Source of the DNA: Zoroaster sp. YZ-2022
Taxonomy: Eukaryota > Echinodermata > Asteroidea > Forcipulatida > Zoroasteridae
Direction of reading: 5' to 3'
Length of the DNA stretch: 64,000 bases
NCBI GenBank assembly: GCA_029582265.1
Contig: CM055819.1
Location: 34,479,288 to 34,543,287, forward strand
Shown here: in pieces, positions 37,201-52,200 of the stretch
How the letters are laid out: each line of letters starts with the position of its first letter
How positions within the stretch are numbered: position 1 is the stretch's first letter
Made by a program: the position numbers and the translations under genes
The notes under the pieces: model-generated
The model's input: only the letters and a program-made list of their open reading frames with translations
Databases searched by the model: none
Told to the model about the DNA's origin: nothing

Positions 37201-40200
37201 CGTTTATGCAGCAGCAATGATAATTTTATAGCAACGGTAATATGACCTTATAATGAATGTGGGGTATTATTTTCAGTCACTGAGTTAATTTAAAAGTAGC
37301 ACTCCCATTCCATGCCCTGTTGATCATGATGTTAATATTGTCCCTTTAAAGCCACTTGGAAAACATAAAAGATCAGTTTTACATAAAAACTTGATGAAGT
37401 TGATGATGGCACCAAATATCCCTTGAAATAATTTCCAAAATTAATTTCTGTCATCCAAAGACAGAAATTCCATGATTACGAACAATCACGGAGTGCCATG
37501 GTCGAGCGGTTTAGTGCATCGGATTTGTGTTCTGATGGCTGAGTCGTCAGAATGTGGGTTCGAATCCCAACAGCGACCATGGTGCTTGTGTCCTTGAGCA
37601 AGACACTTTACCATATTTGCTTCTCTCCACCCAGGTGTAAATGGGTACCTGTGAGGGCAGAGTTGGTTGTTGTGTTTGATTAGCCCTATATGCGCTGAAA
37701 TGGCAGCAATTGAGCTCTGTACTCCCCAGGGAGCTGAGATGGTTTCAGGAATGATTTATGAGCCTGACGAGCAGGGGTAATAATAAAATGCGCCTTGAGC
37801 ACCAGTTTGGTGGATATGTGCGCTATATAAGTCCACATTATTATTATTATTATCATGAACAACACAATAGTATGCGACCCACTCTGTGAAAATGAGTCAC
37901 AAGTCACAAATTTGAACAATTGAGATTTCTACATGTATGTGGCTTTAATATTTTATTAATTGAAAGTGATGTCAATTTCAATCAATAAAATATTAAATGA
38001 TTTTTTGTGAGTAGGTTGTTTCATTTCTGTCATTTGTTTTCCTTTTGAATGCTTGTTTTCCTTTCGAATTCAATTGTGTTAATTATGCAAATTATTGATT
38101 ATTAAAAATGGCATATCTCCATAATGCAATACATCACACACCTCTAACTAGGCTTGGGCGATGACACGATAATATCAAATATCGCGATATTTTTTTTTTT
38201 TTTCGATTATGATCGCCATTAAAAAAATCCTCGATTGTCAGTCGGATCAGAAATTCCATGGAAAAAACTTAAGGAAGTCTTTTCAGCTTTCGGAAGTGAG
38301 AACCAAAATCGACCTACTTCTGTTGTAAGCCGACTGTCATATCACAAAGGAGCCGCCTGACAGGGCATTGTTTAAAATCCACCGCCACTCAAAGAAATCT
38401 ATTCAGACGGATTAAGTGTTGGGCTTGATTTGGGTATTTGATCCAACAATGTGTAGACAATGTTTACGTCTCACTGTCTATCCATGGTGGTCTGACCACG
38501 TGCGAGTACATTATATCATGCATATTTAAATATATGCAGAATATGGGCGTTACCTTAAAAATCGACAACAAAATAACATTTGCAGTAGTTGCAGGTGCTC
38601 TGTGCTCACATTAGTCATGAAATAAATCAAAACATGGTCACATGAGACTTGGGCTGATCATTTGATTGGGACGCACAATGCAGTAACCATCCCACATAAT
38701 TATTACGCAAATGAATTTACCAATGGCCATGGTGCACTCGTGAATGGTGTGATTCCACGTGTCTCTCAGGTAAGCACTGGCAATTTATTGTGACGAGTGT
38801 ACAGTATATGGGTACATTGCTGTTATTATCGGCTCTAAAGCACTCATGCGTGAAAAAAATAATAATCGCGATATTATCGAAAATCGCGATATATGTTTGA
38901 CGATATATCGTGGATGAAAAAAATCAATATCGCCCAAGCCTACCTCTAACATATACCAAATTAAAGCTGATGATGTACTCTTTCCATAGAAATCACAATT
39001 TTTCCAATTTGCGACTTGTGACTCATTTTCACAGAGCGGATAACATATAAGCTGTCACTGTCACAGGTTGGTTTTTATACATGGGCTTATTATCTCTTGA
39101 TTCCTATAAAATATGAATACAGATTTTCAAATTACAGATATTTTACCAAAAGTGTGTATAGGCTTTCAAGGCCAATGAGTTCAATGGTCAGCTGCATACA
39201 CTTCATTTGAAAATTAAAAATTCAGAATCCTTGTAAAACCAAAGTACACCTTCTATGATGTCACCTCACACCAATACTGGAGTGTATTAACACAGAGCTC
39301 AACAATTTGACGCCGGGCAACATTGTCAATTATCGGTGAACATACATCTTTAATGATCACTGGCTGAGTGACAATCGGAACCGGTAATCCTATAGCTAAA
39401 AGCACCTGCCTGTCATTCCACACTCTCCACATGTACCTTGCCTATAAGTGTTGCCATGGTTACCGATATCCGTCTAATACGTCTGACATTTTCATTCTTG
39501 CTTTGTCACTTTCATCATCAATATATCCGGCCGCTCCCATTACATTACGGTAAGTAACGGTGCAGCGTTTATTCACATTTACTGATGTGTAAAGCAGTGT
39601 GATAGTGTAGTGACCCATCCTTTAAGAATGTGATCCCCCCTAGCTCTTGTGTAAACAAGTTGTTTGCCGCTTGTTCCCCAGTTGAAACGTTTGTAGCATG
39701 TTAAATAGTCAAATTGTTCTTTAAATTTCAGTTTTATTTGTTATTGCTCTTTCTTAATAGGAAGTTACCTAAGAAAGTTTGTATGTTTCTGTATTTTCTT
39801 TATCTGTGCCTGACTCCAGCCCTTCAGGCCTAAGAAATAAATCAAGCATAGGCCTACTTCTGGCCAATCTAACTCCATCCATTCATGTGTCTCCCTCATT
39901 AATCCATCCTGTCTTGCCCCTCTCCCATCTCGTGGTGTTTCTTCCCTTCCCACAACCTCCCTACAAGTTTGCCAATCTCCTTATTCTTCCATCTCATATT
40001 GTGTCTTCTCTCCCCCCAATCCATCCTACCTCCCTCCTTAGATGTTTGCCAATCTCTCTGTTTCTTCCATCTCATGGTGTGTCTTCTCTCCCTTCATCCA
40101 TCCAGTCCTGCCCACCCCCCCCCCCTCCAAGTTTGTTAATCTTGCCATTTATTCCATTTCGTAGTGTGCCCTCTGTCCCCTAATCCATCCCGTCCTGCCT

Positions 40201-43200
40201 CCCTCCATCCAAGTTAATCTATGGCAAAGACACAGGTTAATGGAGGTAATAGCACAGATCGTCACAAACATTGCATCTGCATACAGCTATCCATTCAAAG
40301 TGCACAAAATTTTGCCAGAAATTGGTTTCGGTCAAATCGTTGTGTGCCCGGAAGAAGGTCGTAAGGCTCTACGACCTTCTTCTGGGCACACAAAGTACAA
40401 TGAAATGGCTCCTTTGAAAAATAGTAAGGCATAACTGTTATTGGTTGCTATAGTTACTCCCAAGACATGTTTTTCCATTCCCATGCGGAATTTAACTTTC
40501 CTACAATGACTTATAAATGGCAAAAAAAAATGACCAAACTTTCACACTCGGTTTTCTTGAAACACAATTTTGCACATTAATTGCTTATGACCTTTTGCCG
40601 GTCACACTTTCGTTACGTCCTTTTTCCGGGCACACGAGGGAATACATTTCTTGCAGATGAGGCTTATAGTAATTAATGCTAATGCCTTAATGAGTTTCAG
40701 TAATTGAAATCCTCCCTTTGTCCGTGTCTCTGTTGGTCTTTTTGTATCTTTTCCTCTGACCCACTATCCTCCTCAACCTCCTCCACATCTCTCCTTCCTT
40801 CCTTCTAGTTGTAAATTCCTCCACCGATACGGCCCATCAATTTGCCTCAAATGTCTTAAGAACCCACTTCAGACGTAACCAAACCATGCCACACTGAGTT
40901 GCAGTATTTAGGTTACTCTCCCAGTGATTTTTGTTATTTAGTGGCTTGTTGTTTGCACGATTGTGTTGCAGCTGTGTGTTGTATTGAATGTAGCCTTTAT
41001 TCAAGGCGCACACAGGCAACCCTGAAAGTATGCACCACCTACCAATAGGCTATCTGTGCTGGGTGCATACCTTCGGCTTGCCAGGTGTGCCTTGACTAAA
41101 GGCTATATTGAATGCTGAGTGTTCTGCAGTGACTTTCTCATGTTTTCAGTGTTTAGTAAAGATTCCACCTCGTACCAGCTTGTGTTTCTTTCATTTTGGG
41201 TTGAAATGTTTTAAGACCCAAGTTACAGGCCTGGAATGTCACAGAGGCCATGGCCTCCATTGCACTGGTATTGGTCTTGGCGCCCTTTAAAAGATTCTAT
41301 AGACATTCTGATATTCTATTGGAAATACCCTTTACTCAGGAAAAGTGGCCTTGCCCCTACAAGAATGAAATTCCAGGCCTGGTGTAATACATTTGTCAAT
41401 GCCATGACTGGAATTATTTAACCAAAGCCATTTTTGATTCTACTGTATACAAGGGAGAAGTTATAACCAAATAATTTCATTGGATATAATGTGTCACTGT
41501 CAAACTATTTTTCTTTGAATTATTTCAAAAATGTTTGGCAATTCATCAAAAGTGTGGGGACTTCATTATCATCTGAATCTCTAGTGGTCACAAAAATCAT
41601 TACAACATTATTTTTTTTTAATCAGGTATTTTTTGACCACAAATCAGTTCATTTCCCCGAGAAACAGTTTTTTGTTAAAATTTTCTTCTTCCAAACGGAT
41701 GAGCTCACATGAAATTTTTCAAGTTGTATCGTGCAGTCATTAAAATCATTATGATCCTAATTTACAAGGAAACAACACATTCCTAAAGGACACATTTCTC
41801 CAAACGAGACCTACATGTACGTGCCATGCATGTTATGAATATTAGCTTAGCTTAGACAAGAATGTTCTCAAAATAATGTGGTGGGGGGAGAAGAAAAAGT
41901 ACATGATGGCAAACCAAATCAGATCCCATGTTGGTTTTTTCTGGACAGTTAGTAGATGATGTTTGTGCATGGTGTGACATTTCAAGCGATCCATGTTTAC
42001 ATTGTCTGTGTGTGCCATGAGTTCCCTCCTTATTATTATTCCCCCGTATGCATCGTCTTTTTTCCCCCAAATCTAATTAGTTCCTTTGCTGAGTGAGAAT
42101 TTATTTGGATTTTTTTTTATCTTGAACAAACTCGAAAATCAGATAATTTTATTATTTTGTAGTGCAATTTTCAAATGGAAAAATGCAGAGCTCAAACACA
42201 TGAATGTTGTTTGGCTGTTTTGCATGTTGCCCTTTTAAAGGTACTACATTGGTAACATACATGTACATGTACGTCTATTTCAACCACCATGTTTTCATGA
42301 AATATATCATAAAACTAACCCGAGAAAGCGACGAAAAACCTGTTTTTTTTTATGTTCAACAAAATGTTACCACACGACAACGTTTTGTATATTTGACATA
42401 GCAATTCTCTAAAATGAAGCACTTCAGATGGAATAACTTTACCCTGAAAATGCCCTGAAAATCTGTTTTACCGTGAAATAAATATATCACTGCAATTTCA
42501 TGACAACACAACACCGTGAAAACGCCATGAAATATTCTTGGAATTCCTTTGCCGTGAAAACGCTGTGAAAATGCCATGAACTTTTTGGGGCAGCTCATTT
42601 ATTCTCGAGAGCACTGTGAATTTGCCCTGAAATCACTGTGAACATTATTGCCAATATCTGAGAGGAAGAGACACCATGAAATTGCCGTGAAATTATGGTG
42701 AACTGTTATTTCACGGCAAAACGAATTTTCAGGGTAAAGTTATTCATAATGTCAGATGGAATCATTTTTTATGATGATTGATACTTGTACCAACTTTAAA
42801 ATCAAGTAAGGTGCTTGGTACTTCATTCATTTGATACTGTAGTAATTACCAATGTTGTACATTCCATTAATGTTGTACTTTCAAAACAAAATCCATTAGA
42901 TAGTAACAAAAACATATTTCCAAATATTTTGATAGAATTTGACATTTCTTTTCTTTTCTTTTACAAATTCCCTTTCCCTCAGTCTTGGAAAACATTTTTC
43001 ATACCATCTTCCACTCCTGGGCCATCCAAGCTTCATTACACCACTCCTTGAACTAGAGACATTGTTATGAATTCCTTCTATAGTTAAAATGATTTTCTTG
43101 AACACCCCCCAAACAGCTCAGTAATTTGTCCTGATATGTGATATTCATCCCTCCCACCATTTACATTGATGTTTATTTATTTCCAGGGATGAAGCTTGGG

Positions 43201-46200
43201 GGGGGGGGGGGTCCAAGGATTCTGAAGTTCTTAACTCCTCCCTTTTGCATGTTTATTTGTTGTTGGTTTAAAAAAAAAAAAATTCTTTTAGGACCATATG
43301 ATAATCAGTGTTTTTTTTGTGGTTTTTTCCCCAATTTTTTTAAAATAAATAAATAATGTTTTGATTACTTTACGTGTCAAAAGAAAAAGTGGGTAAATTA
43401 CAAGTCAGGGTTAACTTTGCATACTTAAAGACTTTTAATCAACTGTATCCCGTTCTTTGCCAAGCTTTTCACCTTTGATTTACCCTGTTTAAAAGCCACA
43501 TTGGTTTCCAACCAAAGCCAACAAATTTTGACAAAAATTCAAAAACAAGATTAGAAATATGGGCTCATATTTCGCACAGAATAAACAGTATGACGAAAGG
43601 TATCTGAAGACTTATTTTAAAAAAAAACCCATAAATAACTGACCTTTGAACATACATGAAGATTGAAATCTGTAGCTTGGAAGGAGACATCTTTAATTGG
43701 ACTGGAGTTCAATTAAAAATAGATAAATCATAGTGTAAGCACTTGGATCAAACATCAAAACACTCCAGTCAAGAAGTGAGCGCTACTTCTTGAATATGAA
43801 ATATTAATATACAAGCTGTGGTGCAAAACTGTGCACAACATTGACAGCACACTGGTGATTGAGAGAAAAATTATGATTACTTCCGTCTGAGAGATTATAG
43901 TGTCTCTCTACAGACATTTTGATTCAATACAGTCACAAGATTTGAAGAAAAAAAACCCAAATTGCTCTATGCAATTTTTGACAGGATTAATGTAATAAGA
44001 AGACAATTAATGACAAAGGCACACATGTGCCTACAAATAAAATTAATGGCCGTTAACCTTGAAAATCAGGAAACTCTTTTCTCAAGACACGGCCTTGACG
44101 TTCAATTAAGATTGATGTGGGTTTTTTCTCCCTGTATGTAACACATTGATATTTTTCTCTGCACCGCAAAGAAACTCTGCACAAAGTGCTAAATAATCAA
44201 GTCTTGATGAAGTCTTGTATAACACTCCGACATTTAGAGACATCGATGTGATTTTAACACTCCTGGTTATCATTAATACCTGCTGGATAGTGGCCCGATG
44301 TGTTAGTCATTCTTAAAAACATCCGAAATCCCTGAGGGAGGACATACTCAGACCTGCAATATATATGAAATATTTCATTCTGTATGTACAGAATCGATCT
44401 CAGTTATTATTTATTACCCAGCTGCATAATAGAAATGTATTGTGAGTGGAAGGCAATGAACAAAACCAGTTCAAGGGTCTATCTACTTTCTTGCTGGAAT
44501 CGTTAAAATTCTCAATTTTTTTAAAAAGAAAACTGTAAAGATACTCAAATTTAAAACATGTATTATATAGCATAACAAAAAACATGAATATTATAATTAT
44601 GCAAACAATACTGCATTGGTATATATTAATTTGAACGTCAGTGACGATGATATGTTGTTGCAAATGTTTTGTATTTTTGGAGTGAGCCATGAATTGTTTT
44701 TCTGAAGCAGGACTCGAAACTGAATCCTGATTACTGTACCAGTGCCCCACCAACTGATCTATCCAACCCTCTAATTATAGTTGCCCCTCTCCCATTATTG
44801 TCAATATCTGTGTTTGGATATTTGTGGGTATTTTTTTTCCAGTTGTGTTTTTTTGTAACCTAAATAGTTGCTAAGCACGTTTTATAAACACTTTTTACTC
44901 TGTAATAACAAGTTCTAAATGGTATCCTCTCATTTTGTAGCCCGAACAGAAAGAATCGAGTGTTGCCGCAGCTAGCAAGGAGAGTCTCGAAGATGATGAA
45001 GGTTATGCAAATGAGGAGGCAGATAAGGAGGAAGGAAACGATGTGCAGTCCATCGTCTCAATCAAAGACACATCAGGTATTACTGGTAACAGTAGTATAT
45101 AACAGAGTCGCATTGTCACTGGCTAGGTGGGGGGGGGGGGGGGGGGTTCATTCAATGATGGTTGCATCATATTCACTCTTGGCATTAGCACCTTAAAGAT
45201 GTTTCACTCATTCTTTGGTTATTTTTGTAATATTTGAATGGCAATTTCATGCAAATTTCTTTCCAATATTTCCAAAATTACTATTTTAAATAAACTGAAG
45301 GCAATGCATGGTGGGAATAGATTTGTGGTGACACCATGTATTATAATCTCTTTTGAGTAGTGAGGGTTCGGAGAAGAACTTTTGGTTTTATTCTTACGGT
45401 TCTTCTCAGAACCTTCACCACTCAAAAGATATTGCTGTTTTCCTTGAGGAAGGAAAAACAAATACTTTAAAACCAAAGCATTTTTTAAAGTAAATATGTA
45501 CTGATATGAATTTATGGTAGGTCTCATCATTAATTCACATTGGCACTGATTTTTACTATTAAACCAAGCTTCTGACGTTATTGTGAAAATATTTCATTTC
45601 AAAGTATTTGTTTTCCTTTCTAGAATGAAATTACATTTTTTTTTAATGAAATCAACATTTATGGAAAATTGCCGGTAAAACACAGGCGATACGCCTTTAA
45701 CTCACATGAACTTATGTGACGCTCTACTGAAAGCATTTGAGCCTGAGCTTAGAATAACTATGTTCATCACCTGCTGTACATGTTGGTTGATGTTTCTGTA
45801 CAGGCTGAGATTGCATTTCTGAGTTTTAGCTAGGGGTAATATTAAGGGTTCCTACACAATGAAATGAACTTTACACACGTTGGTGTAGGGCAAGATTAAA
45901 ATCAATTGAAATGAACTTTGAAAGACATTTAACAAGAATGCAATAAATCATTGTCATGTTGAAACATTTCTTTTCTTTTCTTTCATTTTTCAATCTTTTT
46001 CTAATACCCTGCAAGATGTGAAGAAGAAAAAAACATACCAAATAATATGGTGTCTATGGTATCCAACTTGTGTTCTGACGGCCGACTTCTCCGATTGTGG
46101 GTTCTAATCCTGGCCAAACAGTTGTATAATTGAGCAAGACACTTTGCCGTAATTGCTTTGATCTCTTCACTCAGGAATGAATGGAATGAATGAATGGAAT

Positions 46201-49200
46201 GAATGCTAGCAATGACTCTCATGTTCGATAAGTCACAGAGTACCAGAAAGTAGCCTTAGGGCTGTATGCTACCCAGGGAACCAGGGAGATTCTCGGATGA
46301 TTTACATTGGACCGAGTGACCAGGAGTAATAACAACATTTGTGTAAAGCTCGCTGTGGGACTACGTGTGTAATGCGCTATATAAGCAATGTCTAATATTA
46401 GTATTATTGTTATGTCTACCATTTTATGGATGATTTTCTTTTGACCTGACACGCAGATGAAAAGCAACTTGCCTTGGTGGTTCCTGATGCCACCCAATCG
46501 CCACCCCCGGGGGGCCTGATGAGTCCCCCAATCATCACCCGTACTGCTGCTACACCTCAGGGATCTCCAATGTGTGAACAGCCTAAGGAATTCAAGGGGC
46601 CTTTTCTTGATACTCAATCCATCGACTCTGACTCGCAGTCACTGGTGAGAATTACTTAAACCAGGGGGGGGGACGATCCAAGAATTTTCCAGAGGGTTCA
46701 ATGGTCAGAAAAAAACATTGCAAAATATATATTGACTTGTAATCTGCCCTTGCTTCAAAGAAGACTCCAAACTGTGTTTAAGGTGGCAAAATAACAGTCG
46801 CTTTGTTAAAAATGCATGGTCTTTCCTGGAAGTTTTGAAAAATTAATATGAAAGCCAAAAGAATGGGATTGGAACCCTCTAACCCTACCCCTATTCTGGG
46901 TCCACCTCTTAAAAAGCTATAGTGGCTTCCCACATTGAATTCACTTCATGAGGGGCTTAGCCAGGGTGGATGAAATGAGGGGGACATGACAATGAAGGGG
47001 AAAAACACTACAGAAGAAAGGTGGGATGGGGGCTCACATGAGAATGTATGGCAAATGAATATGCATGATGACTAAATAAGGAAAGCATACATCATCCTTC
47101 CTCCCAACCCCCAACCCCCGGATTCACCAATGTAATACATGACCTAGATTCACGGTAAATGAGTTCAACAATGGGGTGTCGTGGCCGAGCGGTCTAGCTT
47201 ACCGGATTCAAGTTCTGGTGTTAGCAACATAATGTGGGTTCGAATCACGGCCGTGACACTTGTGTCCTTGAGCAAGACACTTAATCATAATTGCTTCTCT
47301 CCACCCAGGGGTTAAATGGGTACCTGTGAAGGCAGAGTTGGTTTGCTCTATGCGCTAGAAATGGCAGCAATTGAGCTGTATACTCCCCAGGGAGCTGAGA
47401 TGGTTTCAGGAATGATTTATGAGCCTTATGAGCAGGGATAATAATATAATGCGCCTTGAGCACCACTTAGTTGGTGGATACGTGCGCTATATAAATCCAC
47501 ACATTATTATTATTATTAACACATCAAACACTTGAGTGGATCATTTGCTTGAGTTCACATTCACGTGAATGTTGTTTAATCCAGCCTTGAGACTTGGAAA
47601 ATTTGAAATTTTCACTGAATTTTTTTTTCAAAGAAAAACCTGTGCCGCACACTGCTGTGTAACACTGTTTATTATTAGTTTCATTAACTCATTTTCATTA
47701 TTTCAACCCATATGTTCAGTATCAGCATTACCTATAAAGACGATCAGAGCATACTGATTGAAACGTCAAATTATCTCTCTCTTATCTTAAGAGATAGTTA
47801 CATGGTGCTTCCACAAACCTCACTCCTACTTACTGACTGTTCATTTGAATGTCACGCTCCAACTGTTTTCCTCAACAGGCCTCCTTCCACATCCACGGCT
47901 CTCCCCGACCCACACGAAGTGCTCTGTCCCGCAACGGATCCGGTCACAATCGTGGCATTCTCTCAACAAATCCTGCCCACTTGAGAGATAGAAACTACCT
48001 TCGGCCTTTCCAGTTGCCTGACGGTGAACATAACATCGACAGTGACATTCACTCTAACATCAGCAGTCGCATCAGTAGTCGCAGGTAAATATTATTATTA
48101 AATTGGCATGTAGTGTTAGGGTAGGGTCCTCGTCTTTCAACTCTGCAGACCCGGGTTCAAATCCCACTCATACCTATGTCAACATCTGGATTAGGTTCCG
48201 AGGAATAATATTCGATATAATTCAGTTCAAAGACATTTATTTCAATGTTGACAAATCAATATTTTATTGGATAATTACAATGAAGAAATATTAGATTTTT
48301 GTACTCTCATCTTTTGTAAAATTTAACCCAACAAACATGACAAACAAAAACAAAGAAAATCATTTAAAAAACAAGACAAGTTACAACAGATCACAGACAA
48401 ATAAACTGGGGACAAACCAGATTTGATAAAAACCCATGTAAAGTGAAGCAATTGAGCAGAGAAGTTTTGAATTTTTCTAATGAATGTAGACACAAATCCT
48501 AAATTTAATTGTTTGCATGTCTGTTTATAATTAACATTCGTGTGAGACCTGTTCTCACAAAACCAGGACAAAGTCGCCAGAAATACTTGATGGTTTTTGA
48601 GTGTTTTTTGGAATGTTTGAAGGATTTTTATCACCTAGTCCCATCCCCAGTGGGTGGTACAGTTGGTTATCACCCACTGGGGATGGGACAAGGTGGCCCT
48701 TCAAACACTCAAAAACACTAAAAACCATGAAGTATTTCTGGGGACTTCGTCCTGGTTTTGTGCAAGCAGGTCTCTTTTACAGGGTTTTTTTTTTCGTCTT
48801 TTTTTTTTCCAATTCAAAGCTAATCCAGGAAATGAATAACAATTATAAAAAGACAGACAAACAAGAATTTGTGGCAATTATTCAGCAAATCAGTGACATT
48901 ATTTACTCCGGTGTCCTCTTTTATATGCAGTCTTCTGGGTCAAAACAACTTCTCCTCGGATTCCAACCAAACATTGCAGCTTGAAAAACCTGGATGATAT
49001 ATATCAGTATGATAGCCACCCACACGTTCTTTATTATGAATATGCCCCCATGGAGAAACAACCGCTGAGGAAATTTGTGTGGCTTAATGAGCTCGTTCTA
49101 GTCGTGGTACTAATCATTGAATGTCTGGTGTCTGCTGGATCATCTTGACGGCCATATTGGACATTAATTACGTGACCTAGATTTTTATCTCAGTGACGTA

Positions 49201-52200
49201 AAGCTGAGGTCTAAACTTCTCATTAAAGATGTATCGCCCGTGTTTTACCAGCAAATTTCTGGAAATTTTTGTTTTCACTGGAAGATTGATAATTGCCTGT
49301 TTGAAAGGAAAACAAATACTTTGAAATGAGATCTCTCACAAAATAGTTGTCAGAAGCAGTAAAAAAAAAGTGCAAAAATTAATTTATGACGACTCACCAT
49401 GAATTAATTTCAGTGCACAGTTACTGTAAATCTATACTTTTCATTATTATTTTGAAAATTTTTTAATTTTTAAGCATTTGTTTTCCCTTCTAAAATGTTC
49501 CGGTGAAAAAGACAATTTCTTGAAATTGATGTTAAAATACAGAAAACCACAAGTCAGTCATCTTTACTTGTTATTGATGTTGATCTTGGTGGTTGTATTT
49601 CTTATAAAGCCAGTATACACTTTTGGTAAAATTTTGACCGTAAAAATCTTGACTTTGAAACTTCAGGAGCTCATCTCAGGAAAACTCAGACCACAACGGA
49701 TACGTCCCGGACAACGACAGCCGACGGACCTCAGTAGCAAGCTGCAACGGGGACAGCCGACGCACCTCCTACATCTCTTGCAACGGGGGATCCTTCACTG
49801 CTCAACTAGACAAGCAGATCATGGAGGCAGAGAAGAGGAGTAGCAGGGGTTCTGTGGGGAGGATGAGTAACCGTGACGACCAGGAGATAATCGAAGATCC
49901 TGATCAGGTTGACGAGGCAGTAAGTTAAAGATGTGCAACCTTGTTATGCATGCCTGTTATTTGTGTCCTTGTGAAGTCAACAGGAATCCCTAATTGTCAC
50001 CTTTAAGGCATTGAATGTTACTGAGGATTATGAGTTGAAACATTTAACATATTTTGTATACAGTTTTATAGGGTGGGGATAATACAATGGAGATTTGATG
50101 TTGCTAGCTACATGTAGAAATCATTGGAGTGTTGAAACAGGAATGTAAGCTGAAAAACGGTGTTCCTTAGTTTGAACATTTTATACAGACTTAAAAGGAA
50201 TTAAAGCTTTTCTGAGACAAAAGAAGATTTAAAATATAAGTATAAAGGAAACTCTCAAGAGAGAGAGAGAGAGAGAGAAAGAAGCTGAAGCGAGCCGATT
50301 GATGAAACCTTTTAACTCTTATACACCTACTCTCCTAATTGTGTCTTGAGGCACTCTTGTCTTTCGACAGAGGTCATCTCTGATTTTGAAACCTTTGAAA
50401 GCTTGAATGTTTCAAATCTGTCTCTGCTCAAAGCAGCTCCCCTGTGCTTCATGACATCTGTACATGTTAAATGTAAAATGAATTAGATGCCATGAATACA
50501 TGTAATGCATGTTTACTTCCTCCTCCCCCCCCCCGACATAATTTTTTTTTTAAACACCCAACTTACCTGCTTAGTGTTTCCACCCCACCCCAACCCTAAG
50601 AATATCAATGGGCTCATGTTCATATTTCATTTGTACTTTTTATAACAATGCAACAGATTTTCTTGTAATGTTTCTCATTAAAAATTCCAAAAAAATGTCA
50701 TGAATTTCAATAATATATGAAAAAATAATAACAATTATTTTATATAAAATTACAAGTGTGAGACAGTGCTTTTAATTGACCTTTTATCATGGTGCAGCCA
50801 TTCTGTTTTTCTTCCATTCAAATCAATGTAACCAAACCGAGGCTGGGAGGAAAATAGTCTGGCACCTATTTATGAAATGAGAATTAGAACTGTCATTGTG
50901 ATTGTGTATGCAGGGAATCAGACAAAGATGGCCGCAGTCTATAAAAAGTTTAAAAAAAAAAAAAACGTTTGTCATCCATTTTTTTATGTTTACTTTTCCC
51001 ATTCATCACAAAATTGGGATTCATGTTATATCTAAGAAAATCTGTTGTTTGCTACATATTTGACAATGTTACAAATAATCATGTTATTCTTTGCTAATGG
51101 TCACTGTGGAAATCTTTGCACCACACTTTATTTATAACCAATAATTTCTTTTGTTTCAGTACATGTTGTACAAACGGCTGTTTGCTGTTTTGAAGTATGG
51201 CTGTTAATCATGGGCGTTACATGAAACTTATCAGATAAGAATTGTAGCATGGTCATGACACTCGCTTTGTCATGTCCTTAAAGTCTTCTTACACTGTCGG
51301 TATTCTCAAGAAAATTAAATAAGTAAATCACAGATTTACGTGAAACTGACTTGGTGTAAAGCTGATGATGGTATCAAACATCCCTTGAAATATTTCTCTC
51401 TTAGGAGCTATCATTTTAATGCATTTAATCAAATTATTTTGCATATAAATTTTGATTCTGGATATGTCAATTCCACGTTGGAATGACTATGAAAAATCTA
51501 AATGCATTTTCAAAACCTCACAATGAAATAAGCTGAAACTTGGTTTTTATACATATCTCTAGATGCTTATAAAGTATGGATGCATTTACAGACATTGGTT
51601 GGTTTCTGTACATATCTCTTGATTCTTATAAAGTATGGATGCATTTACAGACATTTTACCAAATGTGTATACTGACTTTATACACAAAAATAATCATCAA
51701 GAGAAAACGTGCAATCAGAGTTTCTCTGATTGTCAATGGATTTAATGCTTCTGAATTATTATTAGTGTTGCATCATAGAATAATAATGAAACAAATATTG
51801 CCATGGAAACATGACATCACACTTCGAAGCTCTATTCATGCTGCATTACGCGGTGTACTACATGTATAAGAAGTATAGACAATGTTAATTATTTAGACAT
51901 GTAGTGCTGACCTATATTTAAAGTCAAGGCTAAAAATACCAGGAAATGCTGTAGTTTGGAATTGAAAAATATAAATAATTACTGACTTTAAAAAATGTAT
52001 TTATATTCCAAGTTTCATAACAAAACATTCAGGTAATTCGATCATTTTGTTAAAGCACATGCTAAACTGGAGACATGTACAAATCCATTTGCCTTGATTA
52101 ACAGCCACACTTCAAGAAGTCTGACGCATTCATTCTTTCATTCAACCATCCATCCCTCCCTCTGTTCTAAACCTCATCTCTAACTGCTCCAACCCCTTCT

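Larger units (their letters stand above)
37371..39250 (+). mobile_element. Composite nest: element R interrupted by SINE, fold-back S and hAT MITE
   Basis: Element R pieces flank the region: 37388-37490 (tgatgatggcaccaaatatc) and 39090-39160 (ttgattcctataaaatatga). They correspond to contiguous sequence at 800-1060 and 51340-51680. Inside lie SINE 37490-37855 and fold-back S (37871-39043, arms gtgaaaatgagtcacaagtc / gacttgtgactcattttcac), which holds MITE H at 38149-38942. Confidence 0.65.

Noticed and set aside
37490..37580. Leu/Ser-like tRNA gene
   Set aside because: A and B boxes are present, but the sequence continues into a SINE body repeated at several places; the cloverleaf is not preserved.
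40341..40392. microRNA precursor
   Set aside because: The stem is short (22 bp), near-perfect, and surrounded by decayed copies of the same motif, which suggests a transposon remnant.
48931..48985. Candidate extra II-III linker exon after tgcag at 48930
   Set aside because: In the required phase it reads [19 protein letters not shown] then stops at a TGA, with no usable donor before it. The exon at 49667 fits the phase and continues the frame.
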